NCBI GenBank assembly: GCA_037969175.1
Contig: JBBKWX010000064.1
Span: forward strand, 1 to 12,316
From: JBBKWX01 sp037969175
GTDB taxonomy: Bacteria; Bacteroidota; Bacteroidia; AKYH767-A; JBBKVM01
DNA length: 12,316 nt
Direction: 5' to 3'
Made by a program: the position numbers and the translations under genes. Each line of letters begins with the position of its first letter. Positions within the stretch are counted from its first letter, which is position 1. Shown here in pieces: positions 7,803-12,316 of this stretch. Below the pieces are notes generated by a model that was given only the letters and a program-made list of their open reading frames with translations, made no database searches and was not told the origin of the DNA.

Positions 7803-10664
7803 ATGAATATGGAAGTTGATGCTTACCAAATTGGAGATTCCGAACTTATAGAAGTACAGGGTGCCAGAGTTCATAACTTGAGAAATATTGATGTGACCTT
7901 TCCACGTAACAGTCTTGTTGTGATAACAGGAATGAGTGGCAGTGGAAAGAGCTCTTTAGCTTTTGATACTATTTACGCTGAAGGCCAGCGTAGATATATG
8001 GAAAGCTTTTCAGCCTATGCCCGGCAATTTCTTGGTAATATGGAAAGACCGGATGTGGACCGTATTAACGGATTGAGTCCTGTTATTTCTATTGAACAAA
8101 AAACAACATCTCATAATCCCCGATCTACTGTTGGAACAGTAACCGAAGTATATGATTTTTTGAGACTGTTGTATGCAAGAGCTTCCGATGCTTTTTCACC
8201 TGTCACTAATAAACCCATGATCAAGTTCAATGAAGAACAGATCATGGATCTTATAAACACAGACCAGCAAGGCAAAAAAGTAACCATACTATCGCCGGTT
8301 GTTAAAGCCAGAAAAGGACATTATCGTGATCTTTTCGAACAGCTGATGGGACAAGGGTTTCTTAAAGTGAGAGTAAACGAACAATTTATGGAGTTGCAAC
8401 GAGGAATGCAACTGGACAGATATAAGACGCATGATATTGAAATTGTGATCGACAATTTGACGATCAATGAAAAAAATTCTCAAAGATTAAAGGACAGTAT
8501 CAAAACAGCCATGTCATATGGCAAAGGGACGATGATGCTGCTAGAAGATGGTAGAAATTATCCTAAGCATTATAGTATTCATTTGATGTGCCCAGATTCC
8601 GGTATATCCTATGATGAGCCGGCCCCAAATACATTTTCATTTAATTCTCCCTATGGTTCATGTAAGAAATGTAATGGTCTTGGAACGGTTCCGGAGATAG
8701 ATCTTAAATCAATTATTCCTGATTCAAACAAGTCGATCCGAAAAGGGGGAATCGCCGTCATCGGAGAATATTGGGACTCATGGCTATTCCGACAGATCAC
8801 CGCACTTGGGGAACGTTATGGTTTTGATCTTGACACTCCTGTTGGTGACATTTCTGAAGAAGCTATGGGCATCCTTTTAAATGGTACGGATGAACCATTA
8901 AATATAAAAGGTTCGGATAAGGGTTCTGTTAGAGATTACACATTGACATACGAAGGTATCATCAATGTGATGAATGAAAAATTGAAAGATAAAACTGCTG
9001 ATGCCTATCGGAAATGGGCTTCCGATTTCATGCAACCCGTGACCTGTCCAAAATGCCATGGTACAAGGCTTCGTGAAGAATCACTTCAGTTTAAGATCGA
9101 TGGAAAAAATATTGCACAACTTTCAGAATTTGATCTCCAAAACTTGTATGAATGGTTTGATGGACTGGATGAAAGGATGCACGAAAGACAAGCTATCATT
9201 GCACTTGAAGTAAACAAAGAGATACGGAAACGCTTAAAATTCATGCTGGATGTAGGACTGGGATATCTCAGTCTGAGCAGAAGCAGTAAATCATTGAGTG
9301 GCGGTGAATCGCAACGGATTCGACTTGCAACACAAATTGGTTCTCAGCTCGTAGGTGTTTTATATATTTTGGATGAACCAAGTATTGGTTTACATCAGAG
9401 AGACAATCAAAGGCTGATCCAGTCATTGAAAGATCTGAGAGATATGGGAAATTCGGTTATCGTAGTGGAGCATGATAAAGAAACTATCCTGGCCGCTGAC
9501 CATATCATTGATCTGGGGCCCGGTGCCGGAGTTCACGGCGGTAAGATCGTAGCACAAGGAAATGCTCAGGAGATCCTAACCAGTAATTCCTTAACAGCAC
9601 GCTACCTCAACGGAGAAATTGAAATTGAAATTCCAGAGAAACTAAGAGAAGGTACCGGAAAAAGTTTAGTGGTAAGAGGTGCAACCGGTAACAACCTTAA
9701 AAATGTAGATCTTGAAATTCCATTGGGGAAATTTATACTTATCACGGGTGTAAGTGGCAGTGGAAAATCAACACTTATTTCAGAAACGCTCTACCCTATC
9801 TTAAACCAGCATTTTTATAGATCAAATCACAAACCGCTTCCTTATGAATCTATTGAGGGGCTTGAATATGTTGATAAAGTAATTGAAGTAGATCAAAGTC
9901 CGATCGGCAGGACTCCAAGATCAAATCCGGCAACATACACAGGTGTATTCACGGATATCAGAAATTTATTTTCTGCTCTGCCTGAAAGCAAGATCAGGGG
10001 TTATGCTCCGGGAAGATTTTCATTCAATGTAAAAGGTGGAAGATGTGAAACATGCCAGGGTGGCGGGATGAAGATCATTGAGATGAATTTCTTGCCGGAT
10101 GTAGCTGTTGAATGTGAAAGCTGCAGCGGCAAAAGATATAACAGAGAAACGTTGGAAGTCAGGTATCGAGGAAAATCGATTTCGGATGTACTTGATCTAA
10201 GTATAGAAGATGCAGTTACATTTTTTGAAAACATTCCTTCAATTACACAAAAGATCAGAACACTTGAAGAAGTTGGTCTGGGTTATATAACACTTGGACA
10301 ACAGAGTACAACGCTTTCCGGTGGTGAAGCTCAGCGAGTAAAACTCGCAAATGAACTTGCCAAAAAAGATACAGGAAATACTTTGTACATATTGGATGAA
10401 CCAACAACAGGTTTACATTTCGATGATGTGAGAATATTATTGAGCGTCTTAAATCGCTTGGTGGATAAAGGGAATACCATCCTTGTAATCGAACATAATA
10501 TGGATATGATAAAAGTTGCAGATCACGTGATCGATCTGGGTCCAGAAGGTGGAAACGCAGGCGGGAGAATCATTGTATCCGGTCCACCTTCTGAGATTAT
10601 CAAGAATAAGGAAAGTGTGACCGCAGAATATTTACGTAAGGAATTCCATAATTATACTTTATGA
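7803..10664 (+). CDS. uvrA: Excinuclease ABC subunit A (UvrA)
   Basis: UvrA is the damage-sensing ATPase dimer that loads UvrB in nucleotide excision repair. The 953 residues match the family length. Both ABC modules are complete: Walker A GMSGSGKS (43-50) and GVSGSGKS (649-656), signatures LSGGESQ (498-504) and LSGGEAQ (838-844), and Walker B ILDEPSIGLH and ILDEPTTGLH. The DNA-binding zinc module in the second half is intact (CX2CX19CX2C: C748, C751, C771, C774). The first zinc site is incomplete: C263, then Ser266 where a Cys is usual, then C287 and C290. A further CPKC pair is present in CPKCHGTRLREES. Start choice is open: ATG 7803 (used here), ATG 7809, or GTG 7797, which would overlap the previous stop as GTGA. 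It is tightly linked to the lytic transglycosylase upstream and the LOG gene downstream. Confidence 0.97.
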   Translation: MNMEVDAYQIGDSELIEVQGARVHNLRNIDVTFPRNSLVVITGMSGSGKSSLAFDTIYAEGQRRYMESFSAYARQFLGNMERPDVDRINGLSPVISIEQKTTSHNPRSTVGTVTEVYDFLRLLYARASDAFSPVTNKPMIKFNEEQIMDLINTDQQGKKVTILSPVVKARKGHYRDLFEQLMGQGFLKVRVNEQFMELQRGMQLDRYKTHDIEIVIDNLTINEKNSQRLKDSIKTAMSYGKGTMMLLEDGRNYPKHYSIHLMCPDSGISYDEPAPNTFSFNSPYGSCKKCNGLGTVPEIDLKSIIPDSNKSIRKGGIAVIGEYWDSWLFRQITALGERYGFDLDTPVGDISEEAMGILLNGTDEPLNIKGSDKGSVRDYTLTYEGIINVMNEKLKDKTADAYRKWASDFMQPVTCPKCHGTRLREESLQFKIDGKNIAQLSEFDLQNLYEWFDGLDERMHERQAIIALEVNKEIRKRLKFMLDVGLGYLSLSRSSKSLSGGESQRIRLATQIGSQLVGVLYILDEPSIGLHQRDNQRLIQSLKDLRDMGNSVIVVEHDKETILAADHIIDLGPGAGVHGGKIVAQGNAQEILTSNSLTARYLNGEIEIEIPEKLREGTGKSLVVRGATGNNLKNVDLEIPLGKFILITGVSGSGKSTLISETLYPILNQHFYRSNHKPLPYESIEGLEYVDKVIEVDQSPIGRTPRSNPATYTGVFTDIRNLFSALPESKIRGYAPGRFSFNVKGGRCETCQGGGMKIIEMNFLPDVAVECESCSGKRYNRETLEVRYRGKSISDVLDLSIEDAVTFFENIPSITQKIRTLEEVGLGYITLGQQSTTLSGGEAQRVKLANELAKKDTGNTLYILDEPTTGLHFDDVRILLSVLNRLVDKGNTILVIEHNMDMIKVADHVIDLGPEGGNAGGRIIVSGPPSEIIKNKESVTAEYLRKEFHNYTL

Positions 10665-11368
10665 ACTATAATGATGATAAGATCAGAAGAGCATTCTCTG
10701 ATAAAGACTGGCAAGAAATAAGAACAAACGATACCTGGCAGCTATTCAAAATTCTTGCTGAATTTGTAGATGGATTTGAAAAACTTGGTAAGATCGGACC
10801 CTGCGTAAGTATATTTGGAAGTGCAAGAACAAAGCCCGACACCCCCTACTATGATTTAGCTCAAGACATCGCTGCAAAGCTTACAGCCGAAGGATATGGT
10901 ATCATTACAGGTGGTGGGCCGGGCATTATGGAAGCTGCAAACAAGGGTGCAAAACTTGCCAAAGGGAAATCCGTAGGTTTGAATATTGATCTGCCATTTG
11001 AACAATCAGCAAATCCATATATAGACGCAGACAAACTAATCACCTTTGATTATTTCTTTGTTCGCAAACTGATGTTTATCAAATACGCACAAGGTTTCAT
11101 CGTATTACCGGGAGGATTCGGTACCATGGACGAGTTGTTTGAAGCGATCACACTGATACAAACCTTAAAAATTGGAAAATTCCCAATCATTCTGGTTGGA
11201 AAAGATTTTTGGTCCGGACTGATGGATTGGATCCATTCTACATTATTAAAAGAAGGAAATATAAACGCTGAAGATCTGGAACTGTTCAAGATAGTGGATA
11301 CAGCTGATGAAGCAGTAAAGATCATAGATGATTTCTATGCAAAGTATCTTTTAAAGCCAAATTTTTAA
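10661..11368 (+). CDS. LOG-family nucleotide 5'-monophosphate phosphoribohydrolase (TIGR00730-like)
   Basis: This 235-residue cytoplasmic protein has the lysine-decarboxylase-like Rossmann fold now known as the LOG family. Characterised members remove the base from nucleoside 5'-monophosphates, including cytokinin ribotides; older 'lysine decarboxylase' labels are misleading. The diagnostic motifs are present: SIFGSART near the start, GGGPGIMEAANKGA (84-97), FFVRKLMF, and PGGFGTMDE (150-158) with its catalytic-site Glu158. The N-terminal 50 residues are a helical extension. Its ATG overlaps the uvrA stop (ATGA), so it is the last gene of that coupled group. The natural substrate in this organism cannot be told from sequence. 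A role in nucleotide clean-up beside a repair gene is only inference. Confidence 0.9.
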   Translation: MNYNDDKIRRAFSDKDWQEIRTNDTWQLFKILAEFVDGFEKLGKIGPCVSIFGSARTKPDTPYYDLAQDIAAKLTAEGYGIITGGGPGIMEAANKGAKLAKGKSVGLNIDLPFEQSANPYIDADKLITFDYFFVRKLMFIKYAQGFIVLPGGFGTMDELFEAITLIQTLKIGKFPIILVGKDFWSGLMDWIHSTLLKEGNINAEDLELFKIVDTADEAVKIIDDFYAKYLLKPNF

Positions 11369-11509
11369 GATCCTCATTACATTGATTTCCCTTTATATAT
11401 CAAGAATGTGCTAGTTTGAAATTGACATCATTTTAATTGTTTGCAACCTTTCGGCTAAAATCAGGTACAAGGGTCTTTATGATTCATTGAATCACATTTA
11501 TCAATTTGA

Positions 11510-11541
11510 AAAAAATCAGAGCTGTAGTGCTCTCATTTTTT
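11510..11541. terminator. Bidirectional terminator-like hairpin before the Hpt gene
   Basis: AAAAAATC-AGAGC and GCTCT-CATTTTTT can pair around a six-base loop (11523-11528): 12 base pairs and one C:C mismatch. A 5-pair core next to the loop includes three G:C pairs, and T and A tracts flank it on either strand. It lies in the 196-base gap between the LOG gene (ends 11368) and the Hpt start (11565), which holds no other gene that I can support. It could end the uvrA-LOG transcript or act as an attenuator in the Hpt leader. I found no exact TAnnTTTG box in this gap. Confidence 0.5.
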
Positions 11542-11564
11542 ACCACTATTTGAATAAAGAAATA

Positions 11565-11936
11565 ATGCAGCAAACTCAAACCAATACAAATCAACGCTAT
11601 ACCAATCTTGATTTTCTGAGAATGGTATCAGACGACAACGCAGATTTCATGAAAGATCTGGTTAATTTGTTTTTGAGAAATACACCACCTACACTAGATC
11701 TGATGGAAGAAAGTTATCAGTCCGGTAATTGGGATGATGTCAGGTCTGCAGCCCACAAGATGAAACCTACATTTAGTTATATGGGTCTGAAACAGCTGGA
11801 AGTAAAAGCTGCAAGAATAGAAGACATTTGCAGGAATCAAGATAATAAAGAGGAGATTGACCCATTAATCGGAGAGATTAAATATATTTGCGAAGCAGCA
11901 TTTACCGAATTGAAGGAAGATCTGCAAAAATTATAA
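11565..11936 (+). CDS. Stand-alone Hpt (histidine phosphotransfer) domain protein
   Basis: The 123-residue protein is a single Hpt domain, a four-helix bundle that carries phosphate on His between receiver domains in multistep phosphorelays. The active site is AAHKMKPTFSYMGL, with the phosphorylatable His64. The preceding helix (DFMKDLVNLFLRNTPPTLDLMEES) and the following one (LKQLEVKAARIEDICR) fit the fold. No kinase catalytic domain is attached. I choose ATG 11565, after an A-rich stretch. A longer reading from TTG 11487 would add 26 residues with no family similarity and would run through the hairpin at 11510-11541. A response-regulator gene starts 30 bases downstream, which suggests the two are co-transcribed and perhaps partners; the cognate kinase is not in the window. 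Confidence 0.87.
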   Translation: MQQTQTNTNQRYTNLDFLRMVSDDNADFMKDLVNLFLRNTPPTLDLMEESYQSGNWDDVRSAAHKMKPTFSYMGLKQLEVKAARIEDICRNQDNKEEIDPLIGEIKYICEAAFTELKEDLQKL

Positions 11937-11966
11937 TTTTTTAATCGACCTATACCATTATTCATT

Positions 11967-12316
11967 ATGACCAAAATTTTCGTGGTCGAAGATGATCCCA
12001 TGTTGGGATTGTTGTTCAAGAATTCACTTGAAAAAGAACCTACAGCTGATGTAACACACCTCACCTCTGCTGAAGATTGTTTAGCAAACCTGCATCTCAA
12101 TCCTGACATTATTACCATTGATTTCAATTTGCCTGGAATGGATGGATTGGAGTTATTAAAAAAAATACACCTATACAATGATCAAATACATTGCATTCTT
12201 ATCTCCGGACAAAATGATGTAAGTGTAGTTGTAGAAGCCTATAAAAGCGGAGCTCAGGACTATATTGTTAAAGATGATAATGCAGTAATAAATCTTGTCA
12301 ATTCCGTAAATAATTT
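11967..12316 (+). CDS. Response regulator, receiver domain (3' end beyond window)
   Basis: The open frame begins at ATG 11967 and continues past the window end, so only 116 codons are seen. They form a complete receiver domain: acidic pocket E8, D9, D10 in FVVEDDPM; phosphoacceptor D52 in TIDFNLPGMDG; switch Ser80 in LISGQND; and conserved Lys102 in DYIVKDD. Phosphorylation at D52 would change the activity of the output domain, which is out of sight. The wording of the domain (ISGQxDV followed by GAxDYIVKD) resembles the receivers of Bacteroidota sigma-54-dependent NtrC-type activators, so an AAA+ and Fis-type output is my guess. It follows the Hpt gene by 30 bases with no promoter-like box between them. 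Confidence 0.88.
   Translation, partial: MTKIFVVEDDPMLGLLFKNSLEKEPTADVTHLTSAEDCLANLHLNPDIITIDFNLPGMDGLELLKKIHLYNDQIHCILISGQNDVSVVVEAYKSGAQDYIVKDDNAVINLVNSVNN

Noticed and set aside
11399..11452. Promoter boxes in the gap before the Hpt gene (for example CTAGTTTG and TAATTGTTTG)
   Set aside because: None matches TAnnTTTG with correct spacing; near-matches are expected by chance in AT-rich DNA.
11487..11564. N-terminal extension of the Hpt protein from TTG 11487
   Set aside because: It reads through the hairpin and resembles no Hpt sequence; ATG 11565 gives a domain of normal size.

Overview
The window looks like a chromosomal segment of a Bacteroidota (Bacteroidetes) bacterium. The DNA is AT-rich. 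Two intergenic regions carry an exact TAnnTTTG box, the -7 element typical of that phylum. Shine-Dalgarno sequences are weak or absent. The protein families (short Wza-like lipoprotein, Wzc with a Tyr-Gly tail, Bacteroidota-style membrane sugar-phosphate transferase, NtrC-type receiver) also fit. Every gene is on the + strand.

Region 1 (1-5694) is part of an exopolysaccharide/capsule locus. It holds the C-terminal part of an asparagine synthetase-like protein (cut by the window edge), a family-4 type glycosyltransferase, a polysaccharide export lipoprotein, a Wzc-type chain-length determinant fused to a tyrosine autokinase, and a dTDP-4-dehydrorhamnose 3,5-epimerase (RmlC). A promoter-like box precedes the export gene.

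Region 2 (5695-11368) starts with a second promoter-like box. It then has a polyprenyl-phosphate sugar-1-phosphate transferase (WecA/TagO type), a membrane-anchored lytic transglycosylase, UvrA, and a LOG-family nucleotide phosphoribohydrolase. These genes overlap or abut by a few bases, so they look like one translationally coupled transcript joining envelope and DNA-repair functions.

Region 3 (11369-12316) has a 196-base gap containing a long, nearly perfect hairpin flanked by A and T tracts. A stand-alone Hpt phosphotransfer protein follows, then the receiver domain of a response regulator that runs off the end of the window.

Working model: the glycosyltransferase and the WecA-like enzyme build lipid-linked sugars; RmlC supplies a deoxysugar precursor; Wzc and the lipoprotein control chain length and export; the lytic transglycosylase may remodel peptidoglycan. 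I see no RNA genes, insertion sequences, CRISPR array or phage genes. No clearly new system is visible. The points most worth a second look are the Tyr-Gly tail, the incomplete first zinc site of UvrA, the strong excess of GATC, the chain of 4-base gene overlaps and the hairpin in front of the Hpt gene.
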